Shown in pieces: positions 22,034 to 32,010 of a DNA stretch of 64,000 bases. Numbering within the stretch: position 1 is the first letter of the stretch; each line of letters begins with the position of its first letter. Origin of the DNA: Phymorhynchus buccinoides (Eukaryota > Mollusca > Gastropoda > Neogastropoda > Raphitomidae); NCBI GenBank assembly GCA_017654935.2, contig CM065710.1:29178197-29242196 (forward strand). Direction: 5' to 3'. The notes under the pieces were generated by a model. That model made no database searches and was not told the DNA's origin. It saw only the letters and a list, made by a program, of their open reading frames with translations. Both the position numbers and the translations under genes were made by a program.

Positions 22034-22457
22034 AAGGGTGAAAATCCGTTTAACGTCCTCCGGTCGGAAACAGACACATAATTATGGGACATTAGTAGAC
22101 TATAAAAATGGCGGGAACGATCCTGGAGGTAATGCCCGGAGGCAGTGCAACTCCAGGAAAGTCCCGATTTTTTAACGATACAGACGTATTGCTAGTCTCC
22201 CGCGTGACAGGCGGGAATACTGACCAATATACGGTGATACTGACCACCACTTTAGTACAACAGAACTATCAAAAAGATGATGGTGGTTGTTCAAAGAAAG
22301 AAGATACTACTGAGGACCTTCAAAGTAGAATGCCAACAACAGCACCTGGTGTTCCCACCCAGGCGGTCACCCATCCAAGTACTGACCAGGCCCGACGTTG
22401 CTTAACTTGGGCGATCGGACGAGAACCGGTGTTTTCAACGTGGTATGAACGTTGACC
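22034..22457 (-). mobile_element. 5S rRNA-derived SINE (SINE3-type), full-length copy
   Basis: On the minus strand, positions 22457 to about 22331 are clearly a 5S rRNA copy. Recognisable blocks are CATACCACGTTGAAAACACC, TTCTCGTCCGATCGCC, AAGTTAAGCAACG (box A region, 22408-22396) and TGGATGGGTGACCGCC (box C region, 22377-22362). It departs from normal 5S at both ends and by a small insertion after CCGCCTGGG, so it is not a functional 5S gene. A ~130-bp linker follows, then the core found in other copies (CTGTATCGTTAAAAAATCGG, TTGCACTGCCTCCGGGCAT), and the element ends at GACGTTAAACGGATTTTCAC. The intact internal promoter would let RNA polymerase III transcribe it. Confidence 0.85.
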
Positions 22458-22659
22458 AAAATGTACGCGACGAAATAAGGCTTTACGCTCTCTTCGGCCT
22501 TTCGGCCATGTGGGGCTTAAAATGTCTGCGAGAGAGAGAAAAACAGAGATTTAACGCCTTCTGGGCCATTTGAAATGATACAGATACTGTAAATGTCTGC
22601 GACCCGGACGGTCTTTCTTTCATAGTATCCGGGCTCATACTAACCGCGTGGCGGTACCA

Positions 22660-22840
22660 CTGATAGCCGATGAGGTTTAACCGATACGAGGCGTTGTTAC
22701 TGCTACACTTATCTGTATTGCTAAAAAATCGGGACTTTACTGGTGTTGCACTGCCTCCGGGCATTGACTCCAGTATTGTTCCCACCATCTTTGTATTTAC
22801 AAATGCCCCACATGGCTGAAAGGCCGAAAACCTCTATTTT
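22660..22840 (+). mobile_element. SINE, same core as the 5S-SINE, non-5S head, copy a
   Basis: It carries GAGGTTTAACCGATACGAGG, CTTATCTGTATTGCTAAAAA and the GTTGCACTGCCTCCGGGCAT core. It lies immediately before a second copy in the same orientation. Confidence 0.75.
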
Positions 22841-22852
22841 CATCCAGGTTTC

Positions 22853-23045
22853 ATGAGGTTTAACCGAGGCGTGGTTACTCGGCTACACCTATCTCATCTG
22901 TATTGTTAAAAAAATCGGGACTTTACTGGTGTTGCACTGCCTCCGGGCATTGCCTCCAGTATGGTTCCCACCATCTTTGTATCTACAAAAATGTCCCACA
23001 ACTGTGTCTGTTCCAGACCGAGAGGACGTAATAACACTATTTTTC
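22853..23045 (+). mobile_element. SINE, same core, copy b, with ATTC-type tail
   Basis: It runs from GAGGTTTAACCGAGGCGTGG through the core to GAGAGGACGTAATAACACTA then TTTTTCATTCATTC. The (ATTC)n tail is a retroposon signature. Confidence 0.8.
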
Positions 23046-23404
23046 ATTCATTCGGGCAAGGCCAATCCCCCGGCTAGTCTGTAGACGTCACTGGGGACAA
23101 AACCCGACCGGCCTTTTAGTTTATCTAAGCATATTAATTATTATTATAACAATACTCACACAATACGTAGACCGAGATGGCAGGACGTCAAAAAACTTTG
23201 TCCGAGCAACGTTTTTGTGTTCTTGTCTGGAAAAAATCCACGCTGTACTATTACTAAACACGTGTTGAATTTTTTTTGCTGAATCACTGGGTGAATGACG
23301 TCTACAGGGCGAATGACCAGCAAGGAGACGGAAGTCGCGTCAGTGATGCATTTTGGGTTTTGTCGTTGTGACGTTTGCAACCGCGGCGGGATGGGTTTCG
23401 TAAA

Positions 23405-23452
<48 letters not shown>

Positions 23453-23974
23453 CACATGTGCCTTCCCAGGTCGAGAGGACGTAAAATTCCAAATTTACTA
23501 CTAGAGAGAGAGAGAGAGAAGCCGATTTGAATAATGATGCAATATTGAGTCCTTTAGTTGTGATTGTATAATAGGACCCATACCTTGAGAACCGTGTTGA
23601 TTTGACCTTGTAACCTTTTTTTTCATGTTTTTTATTTGTTTGTTTGTTTGTTTTCTTTCTTTCTCGACCCCCCACCCCCACCCCCCAGTCTGTTCCTTCT
23701 GTCTTTGGTTAGAATCTATCATAATTATCATTCATCTACCCATGGTATTCATTCGTTCGATCTTTCACTCACTCCTTTCTTTCTTTTCTGTTCTGGGTTC
23801 TTGTTAATCAATCAATCAATATTGTTATTGTTCATTTTATAGGAAATTCTGTTTGCAGCGATAAAACAATCAACAAAACAACACAAGACAGAGACATAGT
23901 ATGTAGAACAGACAAAAAAAATGAAATATTCGACTATTTTAAACACTGTGCGCACATAGCCTACAATTCTTGGT
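23046..23974. other. Intergenic sequence with (GA)n tracts
   Basis: GA tracts lie at 23408-23450 and 23503-23518. A (GTTT)n/(TTTC)n stretch lies near 23635-23665. No gene was seen. Confidence 0.7.
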
Positions 23975-24175
23975 CACACACATACACACACACACACAGA
24001 GACGACACACACACAGACACACACACACACACACACAGACGACACACACACAGACACACACAGACACAGACACACACACACAGAGACGACACAGACACAG
24101 ACACACACACAAACACACACAGAGACGACACACACACAGACACACACACACACAGAGACGACACACACACAGACA

Positions 24176-24224
<49 letters not shown>

Positions 24225-24243
24225 ACACACACACATATACACA

Positions 24244-24306
<63 letters not shown>

Positions 24307-24371
24307 TACACACACACAGAGAGAGACACACACACACACACACACACCAAGTTCACACACACACATACACA

Positions 24372-24413
<42 letters not shown>
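23975..24413. repeat. (CA)n microsatellite with GACGACAC interruptions
   Basis: About 440 bp of CA repeats carry periodic (ACAGA/GACGACAC) variants in the first half and pure CA in the second. The frames across it are artefacts. Confidence 0.95.
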
Positions 24414-24414
<1 letters not shown>

Positions 24415-24463
24415 TCTAGTCTATGCAATACTTGAGAAAGTAACACGGACATTCTTAATTTAA

Positions 24464-24834
24464 TAGGGCATTTGCCGCGTGCCAGCGACCTTGAAGTTCA
24501 CTGAGTTGAATGAATGAAAAATGGTGTTTTACGTCCACTCGGTCTGGAACAGACACATATAGGACATTTGTAAATACAGTACAAAGATGGTGGGAACGAT
24601 ACTGGAGGCAATGCCCGGAGGCAGTGCAACTCCAGTAAAGTCCCGATTTTTTTAACAATACAGATAGGTGTAGCAATGATCACGCCTCGGTTAAGCCACG
24701 CTTTTATAAAGTAAGTTCACTGAGTTGAATTTAAAGAGTTGAATTAGAAAGGTCAGCGTAACTCGGGCAGAACGAGCGCGGGCAAATTAGTAGTCTAGCA
24801 TAGAGAACGAACACTCGTGGCAAATGCCCTATTC
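24464..24834. mobile_element. MITE family I, split by a SINE
   Basis: The left end is AGGGCATTTGCC and the right end is GGCAAATGCCCT, with further similarity to the uninterrupted copy at 52028-52142. The SINE at 24512-24712 sits inside it. Confidence 0.75.
24512..24712 (-). mobile_element. SINE with 18-bp target-site duplication
   Basis: The insert carries the GGAGGCAGTGCAACTCCAG core and on the minus strand ends in TTTTTCATTCATTC. The 18-bp sequence AAGTTCACTGAGTTGAAT is repeated exactly at 24494-24511 and 24713-24730. That duplication shows LINE-type target-primed retroposition and a recent insertion. The 5S head is absent. Confidence 0.9.
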
Positions 24835-25075
24835 AGTCACATGCTACTGTGCTACTTTGCACAACATGCAAGCAGTGTTTATAAATGTCTTCTTTCACTT
24901 TTTTTCTCGTTATTTTTTTTCCGGACTTTTTTTTTAACCCAACTAAAAAAAAAAAATTGTTGTTCTCCTCGCTTGCAGGGTACATGTATACAAAATTTTC
25001 AAGGTTTTAGGTTACCCCCTCCTTCACCCCCAGCCCCACAAAAGTTTTTTCATTCATTACTAAAAATCATTAGTG

Positions 25076-25203
<128 letters not shown>

Positions 25204-25508
25204 GTAAAAGTAAAGAGGAAAGGAACAACATCCTCGATTGTTTTGATTTTTAAAAAATTATTTTTCAACTCCAGATGTTAAATGATGGCAGGTGACCTTG
25301 AAGGGACAGCCACACACACATAGGAATCGTATCATCTGAATGCGATGCGATTTTGAGGATCCCTGATTCATCGTGTGAAAGCAGCAGAATTACGGGCAAA
25401 TGTTAAAGACCCACCACGTCACGTGTCCAAATCACGGTTTTCACGTGTTTTCCTTCTTACAGCTATAGTAAGACATTTTAAGAAATCTCCCTAGCATGTG
25501 ACACCTGA

Positions 25509-25509
<1 letters not shown>

Positions 25510-25586
<77 letters not shown>
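25510..25586. repeat. Homopolymer run G77
   Basis: There are seventy-seven consecutive G on the + strand. This is exceptionally long for any genome and its exact length is uncertain. It could form G-quadruplexes. Confidence 0.9.
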
Positions 25587-25587
<1 letters not shown>

Positions 25588-25624
25588 GAGAAAAGCTCCC
25601 TCCCCTGCCCTTTCCATTCATTTC

Positions 25625-26330
25625 AAACGGTTTCGGGTTAGGGTTAGGAATTATGGTTTGGGATAGGGTTAGGGATAGGTTTAGGGTAAGTTTAGTCATC
25701 TTCTTCTTCTTCTTCTGCGTTCCCAGGCCATTATGGCCACAATGGGTAAGGTACGTATGTGTCTGGTTTTCAGTTTTCACTGGTCTCCCCGCTGCGTACA
25801 GCCGACACATTCCGATTTCGGAGGAGCTCAAAGGAGAAAAATTATGTCGGCAGATTGTTTTTGGAGATAAAAAAAGGCAGGAGAATGGGGCCAATAAGTC
25901 AGATAGTAGATGATAGAAAGCAAAGGGAAAAGGCAGAGTCAAAGAGAGAGTGTCAGATTAGAGGAAGTTGCAAGCACAGAACTTCCAGAAGGTGGGGGAA
26001 CTATTTTTTACGAAAGCCCCCCTCCCCCCCCCCCCAGTATCCCCACGGGGAGGTTTAGTCATCAACTTTTGTTGTTGTTGGGGGGGGGGGGGGGGTGTAT
26101 TTGACACTAAACTGACCCTAAACCTATCTCTAACCCTATCCCAAACCATATTCCTAACCCTAAACCTAACCTGAAACCGTCTAATCCACAAAATAAAATA
26201 AAAATTAAAAAAATTATGGTATGATATGAGATTGATACTTAACTGACCCTAAATCTATCCCTAACCCTATTCCTAAACTCTAGCCCTAACCTGAAACCGT
26301 CTGAAATGAATTGAAGGGGAGGGGGCTTTT
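25625..26330. repeat. Degenerate TTAGGG-type arms around a family R insertion
   Basis: GGTTTCGGGTTAGGGTTAGG at 25629 and its neighbours are partly repeated in inverse orientation at 26105-26180 and again at 26240-26305 (CTAACCCTA, CCTAACC). The repeats are imperfect, so they are interstitial and not a chromosome end. Confidence 0.7.
25698..26052 (-). repeat. Dispersed repeat family R, copy 5
   Basis: It runs from CTTCTTCTTCTTCTTCTGCG (the inverse GAA tail) through CATTATGGCC and AGGAGCTCAAAGGAGAAAAA to a C-rich run and GTATCCCCACGGGGA. The (CTT)n end supports the retroposon orientation given. Confidence 0.8.
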
Positions 26331-26599
26331 CTTAACATTAATTTGCCGAATTATGTTTAGCCCAGACGGAAGTATTTCATGTGGCTGGTTCATCGACTCG
26401 CGTCCCCCGTCAAAATCGCATCGCGTTCAGATGCGATTTGTACGTGCGTGTGTGTGGCTGGCCCCTTTGAGTCAAGGTTTGAGCTGCTCAATTTGCTGAA
26501 CGTGCTGTGCTGGGAGAGAGGACTGGGGGCAGTGTCCAACGTAGGCTAACACGAAACGGCATCCCACCCCTTGCGATAGAAGACAGCCAGCCACTGGGA

Positions 26600-27095
26600 C
26601 CTGACACGTTATTTGCTCTCTGTCTGTCTTTCTCTCTCTGTCTCTGTCACTCTCTGTTTATCTCTGTGTGTGTCTTCTTCTTTTTCTTCTTCTTCTTCGC
26701 CAGATGATGGTGAGATTAGCGTCCAATTGGTCGGAGATCCGTATTGACGGTAGTCCTGAAGATTGGAGCTTCTTGTTGATGACGTGATGATGGTGTCTTC
26801 TTCGCCTCAGGCAGCAAAACTTCATCAGGCTGAAGCGTCTCTCTGTTTAAATACATACTCTGTCTCTCTTGCATACACACACGCACGCGCGCACATACAC
26901 ACACACATATACTACATACAACCATACAAACACACGTTTTTTTGCTCTCTCTCTCTCCCTCACCCACTCTCTGTCTATCTCTGTGTGTGTCTCTCTGTCT
27001 CATACTCTGTATCTCTCTTGCACACACACACACACACACACACACGAACATACACGCACACATACCACATACAGCCATGCAAACACACGTGTGCA

Positions 27096-27127
<32 letters not shown>

Positions 27128-27235
27128 TATACCACATACAACCATACAGACACGTTTTTTGCTCTCCGTCTTTCTTTCTCTCTCTCTCTCTCTCTGTCTC
27201 ATAGTCTGTCTCTCTTGCACACACACACACACGCT
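26600..27235. repeat. CT, CTT and CA simple-repeat region
   Basis: (CTGT)/(CT) and CTT tracts at 26607-26700 are followed by three similar blocks of CA repeat, CCATACAAACACACG-like sequence and CT repeat (26870-27235). The blocks look like tandem duplications of one microsatellite unit. Confidence 0.8.
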
Positions 27236-27237
27236 TT

Positions 27238-27340
27238 TTTTTCAAATCTTCGAAATAATTTTTCTCCTTTGAGCTCCTCCGAAATCGGAATGTGTCATGC
27301 TGTACGCAGCGGGGAGACCGGTGAAAACTGAAAATCTATT
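27238..27340 (+). repeat. Dispersed repeat family R, copy 6 (3' part)
   Basis: Only the segment from CAAATCTTCGAAATAATTTT to GGTGAAAACTGAAAA is present. The following 27341-27675 has AAGGTCAAG half-sites like those of family G. Confidence 0.7.
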
Positions 27341-27679
27341 TTTAGCCATATCTCGGGCACCAGTCGACATAGGATGCTGAAGCTTGGTCATAAAGGTGGT
27401 TTGGCTTATGCTCCTTCCGAATATTGTTGACCAATCAAGGTCAAGATCAAGGAGATCGCTGGACCCTGAAAATCGGGGGGTCGGAAAAATGGAGTTCCCA
27501 AGATAACAGCATATCACCATGAAGGAATAAGGATAGGAAGATGAAACTTGATCAGTTGATGTGCATGTAGGCTAGGTACTGTAGATGTGCCTTTTGGTGT
27601 CAAGGTCAAGAGGGGGAATGTTGGCTTGGTATTGTAAATGTGCCTTTTGGGGTCAAGGTCAAGGTCATGAGGGGGGGGG

Positions 27680-27990
27680 GGGGGCAGGCCTGGGAAACCT
27701 AGCTAGCTATCAATTTGGCCATACCAGGCAGCGGGATTTCTCCCTGCTCTTACCGACTTGCAACTCCTGTGGTATTTTTACGTGCGGTAAAGCAGCACGG
27801 GTCAGACCAGCTTTATGTCCCCCATCCCGGCGAAGGACTCATGGACGTTCAGTTCGATTTTCATGTCAAAACTAGAAAGAAAGGGCGAGGAGGAGGAGGA
27901 GGCAGGGATTCGAACCCGGGGGTTCACTCACGCTGCTGCAGTCACTGCATTACATTTGGCAGGCGAACGTCTTAACCACTCTGCCACCTT
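27680..27990 (-). mobile_element. tRNA-derived SINE family S2
   Basis: The minus strand begins GGTGGCAGAGTGGTTAAGAC (box A-like TGGCAGAGTGG) and has GGGTTCGAATCCCTGCC (box B-like GGTTCGAATCC) about 55 nt later, as in a tRNA head. The body includes GTAAAAATACCACAGGAG and AGAGCAGGGAGAAATCCCG. A tail fragment of this family occurs at 58548-58640. The head is not a working tRNA gene. Confidence 0.8.
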
Positions 27991-28084
27991 TCTGCCGCGT
28001 GGCTGGTTGTTCTAGGGTTCTCACGCTCCAGTTTTGCAAAAAATAAAAATGTTTTTTGAGGGGTGGGGATGCAATGCTAGTTGA

Positions 28085-28394
28085 CTCTTTCACACACACA
28101 CACTCTCTCTCTCTATCTCACACACACTCTCTCTCTCTCACACACATATACACTCTCTCTCTCCCTCTCTCTCACAGTCACACACACACACATAAACACA
28201 GACAACTCAGAGCTAACAAAACGCCCCAGACTGTCAAACGAATAGATTCTATATGTGCGCGCGCACGCACGTGTGTGTTTGCATGGTTGTATGCAGTCAC
28301 ATGATGTGTGCGTGTGTGTGCATGTGTGTGAGTGTGTGTGCGTGCATGAGTGTGCGTGCAAGAGACAGAGAGAGACACACACAGAGATAGACAA

Positions 28395-28485
<91 letters not shown>

Positions 28486-28490
28486 AAAGA
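28085..28490. repeat. CA/CT/GT/GA microsatellite cluster
   Basis: Mixed (CA)n and (CT)n at 28091-28195, GT-rich sequence at 28270-28360 and pure (GA)n at 28398-28483. Confidence 0.9.
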
Positions 28491-28721
28491 ATGTGTGTTT
28501 GCATGTAGTATGTGTGTGTGCGTGTGTGTCTCTTTGCCTCTTCTCCGTTCATTGTTCTCAGTTGACCGACAGTTGTGCCAGTCTTTGTTGGGGATGCATA
28601 CTGGGTTGGGTTTGCCTTGGTCACATATTGCATGACCTCACAACACACACACAGAAGCCGTCCCTTTGTTAAACAAATATGAAACAGTGAGGCTAAGAGA
28701 GACGATGAAACAGTGAAATGA

Positions 28722-28905
28722 ATCAGGGGAAGGAACTTCCCGTAATTAACTCCCTTTTTAACTCCATGTTATTCATGGCACCTAGTCGCCTAGCAAAGTG
28801 AAAGCAGTTGCAACAACAAATGCAGACCCAGGATGAACTAGGCGAATAGGTGCCGTAAATAACATTGTCAAATGGGGGTTAATTACGAGAAGTTCCTTCC
28901 CCTTA
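28722..28905. mobile_element. MITE family F, copy 2
   Basis: AGGGGAAGGAACTTCCCGTA at the left pairs with ACGAGAAGTTCCTTCCCCTT at the right, and TTAATTA motifs lie just inside. The centre carries complementary CACCTAGTCGCCTAG / CTAGGCGAATAGGTG blocks. Confidence 0.8.
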
Positions 28906-28919
28906 TTTATTTCACTGTC

Positions 28920-29262
28920 CCTTTCTTTTTGTTATCGCTTAAAACAACACCACACCACACCACCCAATTTTTTTTTTCTTTTTCTTTTGCATGCGAGTTT
29001 TGTTTTGTGTGACTAATGAGGAAGGGAAGGAGGGGGGGGGTAAATTTCGACCAAATGACAACATTTTCGTTGCCACTGGGTTTAGTGTGTGCTAAGTGCA
29101 TGGGCACACAGGACCTCGGGTTTATCGTCTCATCCGAAAGACTCCACGTTCAGACCGTTAAGACCTAGCGTAAAGTGAGAGGAAAAATCCCCTGTACCCA
29201 GGTTCGAACTCGGGTTTACTTGACACGAAGCGAACGCGCTACCACTGTGCCACTCTGCACTG
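28920..29262 (-). mobile_element. tRNA-derived SINE family S1, copy 2 (with tRNA-like head)
   Basis: The minus strand starts at AGAGTGGCACAGTGGTAGCG (box A-like TGGCACAGTGG) followed by GAGTTCGAACCTGGG (box B-like). The S1 body follows (GAGTCTTTCGGATGAGACGA, AACCCAGTGGCAACGAAAAT). It is truncated near CTCGCATGCAAAAG and lacks the 3' segment seen at 12210-12330. Confidence 0.85.
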
Positions 29263-29329
29263 TGGTACCTTTCCAGGGGCAACGACATTTCAATCAACTG
29301 CACATTTTTGTTCTAAGAGAAACTTGAGC

Positions 29330-31382
29330 CCGAAGAAAGACTGAAAATGATTCGCAGACTTTTGTTCCAAAAGAAAGACTGAAAATGATTTCATTTTAAA
29401 GTTGTGTCCCCCCCAAGAAGATTGAGAGAATGAATCGCAGAATTTTGTCCCAACAAAGATTGAAAATAAATGCAGACTATTGTCCCAATAAAGATTGAAA
29501 ATGAATGCAGACTATTGTCCAAACAAAGATTGAAAATGAATGCAGACTATTGTCCAAAGATTGAAAATGAATGCAGACTATTGTCCAAACAAAGATTGAA
29601 AATGAATGCAGACTATTGTCCAAACAAAGATTGAAAATGAATGCAGACTATTGTCCAAAGATTGAAAATGAATGCAGACTATTGTCCAAACAAAGATTGA
29701 AAATGAATGCAGACTATTGTCCAAACAAAGATTGAAAATAAATGCAGACTATTGTCCCAATAAAGATTGAAAATGAATGCAGACTATTGTCCAAACAAAG
29801 ATTGAAAATGAATGCAGACTATTGTCCAAAGATTGAAAATGAATGCAGACTATTGTCCAAAGATTGAAAATGAATGCAGACTATTGTCCCAATAAAGATT
29901 GAAAATGAATGCAGACTATTGTCCCAATAAAGATTGAAAATGAATGCAGACTATTGTCCAAACAAAGATTGAAAATGAATGCAGACTTTTGTCCAAAGAT
30001 TGAAAATGAATGCAGACTATTGTCCAAAAAGATTGAAAATGAATGCAGACTATTGTCCCAACAAAGATTGAAAATGAATGCAGACTATTGTCCAAAGATT
30101 GAAAATGAATGCAGACTATTGTCCAAAGATTGAAAATGAATGCAGACTATTGTCCCAACAAAGACTGAAAATGAATGCAGACTATTGTCCCAACAAAGAT
30201 TGAAAATAAATGCAGACTATTGTCCCAATAAAGATTGAAAATGAATGCAGACTTTTGTCCAAACAAAGATTGAAAATGAATGCAGACTATTGTCCAAAGA
30301 TTGAAAATGAATGCAGACTATTGTCCAAAGATTGAAAATGAATGCAGACTATTGTCCCAACAAAGATTGAAAATGAATGCAGACTATTGTCCCAACAAAG
30401 ATTGAAAATGAATGCAGACTTTTGTCCAAAGATTGAAAATGAATGCAGACTATTGTCCAAACAAAGATTGAAAATGAATGCAGACTATTGTCCCAACAAA
30501 GATTGAAAATGAATGCAGACTATTGTCCAAACAAAGATTGAAAATGAATGCAGACTATTGTCCCAACAAAGATTGAAAATGAATGCAGACTATTGTCCAA
30601 ACAAAGATTGAAAATGAATGCAGACTTTTGTCCAAAGATTGAAAATGAATGCAGACTATTGTCCAAAGATTGAAAATGAATGCAGACTATTGTCCCAACA
30701 AAGATTGAAAATGAATGCAGACTATTGTCCAAAGATTGAAAATGAATGCAGACTATTGTCCAAAGATTGAAAATGAATGCAGACTATTGTCCAAAGATTG
30801 AAAATGAATGCAGACTATTGTCCCAACAAAGATTGAAAATGAATGCAGACTATTGTCCCAACAAAGATTGAAAATGAATGCAGACTTTTGTCCAAAGATT
30901 GAAAATGAATGCAGACTTTTGTCCAAACAAAGATTGAAAATGAATGCAGACTTTTGTCCCAATAAAGATTGAAAATGAATGCAGACTATTGTCCAAACAA
31001 AGATTGAAAATAAATGCAGACTATTGTCCCAACAAAGATTGAAAATGAATGCAGACTTTTGTCCAAACAAAGATTGAAAATGAATGCAGACTATTGTCCC
31101 AATAAAGATTGAAAATGAATGCAGACTTTTGTCCAAACAAAGATTGAAAATGAATGCAGACTATTGTCCCAACAAAGATTGAAAATGAATGCAGACTTTT
31201 GTCCAAAGATTGAAAATGAATGCAGACTATTGTCCCAACAAAGATTGAAAATGAATGCAGACTATTGTCCCAATAAAGATTGAAAATGAATGCAGACTAT
31301 TGTCCCAATAAAGATTGAAAATGAATGCAGACTTTTGTCCCAACAAAGATTGAAAATGAATGCAGACTATTGTCCAAAGATT
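29330..31382. repeat. 2-kb minisatellite of 31-bp and 35-bp units (~60 copies)
   Basis: The unit is ATTGAAAATGAATGCAGACT then ATTGTCCAAAG (31 bp) or ATTGTCC(A/C)AACAAAG (35 bp). The two lengths differ by a 4-bp CAAA-type slip. The first three or four units are diverged and the rest are nearly identical. Units are not multiples of three together, and the frames across it are artefacts. There are no unique spacers, so it is not a CRISPR array. Confidence 0.95.
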
Positions 31383-31383
31383 A

Positions 31384-32010
31384 TGAGGCGCACCCCCCAA
31401 ATTTCACACAAAATTCAGATGTTGTTAGAATGTTACTGTATTTTCTTACTATTTTATTACAGGGTTCGTACAGCTTTTTCCCTTCCAAATTTACAAACTT
31501 TTTAAAGACTTCTTAAAGACCTTCCCCCCAAAAAAAATAGGACTGTATATGACGGTAATGCATGCACACACACACACCACACATACAATTTGTGGCGCTG
31601 CGCTTGCGTCGATGACGATCTTTCCAGATGGAGCAACCCGAATTTCACAGAGATAAGTCTCTGTGACTTGTACATACCAAAATATCAAACACCAAATACA
31701 CCGTGACCTACCAGATTTTTCAGGATTTGTACGGGGGCATTTTGTTCTGAATACAACTGATCGTCAAATTATGTACTGGGAAGGATAAGCCTGTTGATCA
31801 GTTGATCAAAAATAAAGACTTTTTAAAAACTCTGGACAAAATGGCTGTTTTTACAGACTTTTTAAGGGCTTAAAAATCGGGTGGCGTTTTGTACAATTTT
31901 TTACCAACCTTTAAAGACCGTATGAACCCTGTATTAGTCATATTATAATAAGGCGCAGGGGTGTCAGTCTGGGAAAAAAGTATCGCCTTATAGTCCGAAA
32001 AATTTGGTAA
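31384..32010. mobile_element. TIR-element remnant (GGACTATAAGGCG-type ends) split by a hAT-like MITE
   Basis: ATGAGGCGCACCCCCC at the left and CGCCTTATAGTCCG near 31983 at the right are related to the ends at 54458-55222. The 472-bp element at 31460-31931 lies within it. Confidence 0.5.
31460..31931. mobile_element. hAT-like MITE with 5-bp target duplication
   Basis: The left end CAGGGTTCGTAC is mirrored by GTATGAACCCTG, one mismatch in 12. TATTA flanks it exactly on both sides (31455-31459, 31932-31936). A fragment of SINE S1 (CAACCCGAATTTCACAGAGA) lies inside near 31630. No transposase frame is present. Confidence 0.85.

Larger units (their letters stand above)
25298..26471. mobile_element. 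Composite element bounded by GGGACAGCCACACAC-type inverted ends
   Basis: TTGAAGGGACAGCCACACAC at the left pairs with GTGTGTGGCTGGCCCCTTTGA at the right. GCGATGCGATTTTGA near 25347 pairs with TCAAAATCGCATCGC near 26411. Inside are a G77 run, degenerate TTAGGG arms and a family R copy, so later insertions probably enlarged it. Confidence 0.55.

Noticed and set aside
22108..22455. 115-codon plus-strand gene
   Set aside because: It is antisense to the 5S-derived SINE.
22331..22457. Functional 5S rRNA gene
   Set aside because: Both ends differ from normal 5S and there is an internal insertion; it continues into a SINE body, with no terminator-like T run where a 5S gene would end.
23939..24452. 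Cys-Val and His-Thr repeat proteins
   Set aside because: They are frames through a (CA)n microsatellite; the same applies at 45138-45576.
25478..25942. 154-codon proline-rich protein
   Set aside because: It is produced by the G77 homopolymer and a family R copy.
27906..27990. Functional tRNA gene
   Set aside because: The head resembles a tRNA, but the distal stem does not close and the SINE S2 body follows.
29186..29262. Functional tRNA gene
   Set aside because: Box A-like and B-like motifs are present, but no cloverleaf can be drawn and the sequence continues into SINE S1.
29330..31382. CRISPR array or repetitive protein gene
   Set aside because: No unique spacers and no cas genes; unit lengths of 31 and 35 bp break any single frame.
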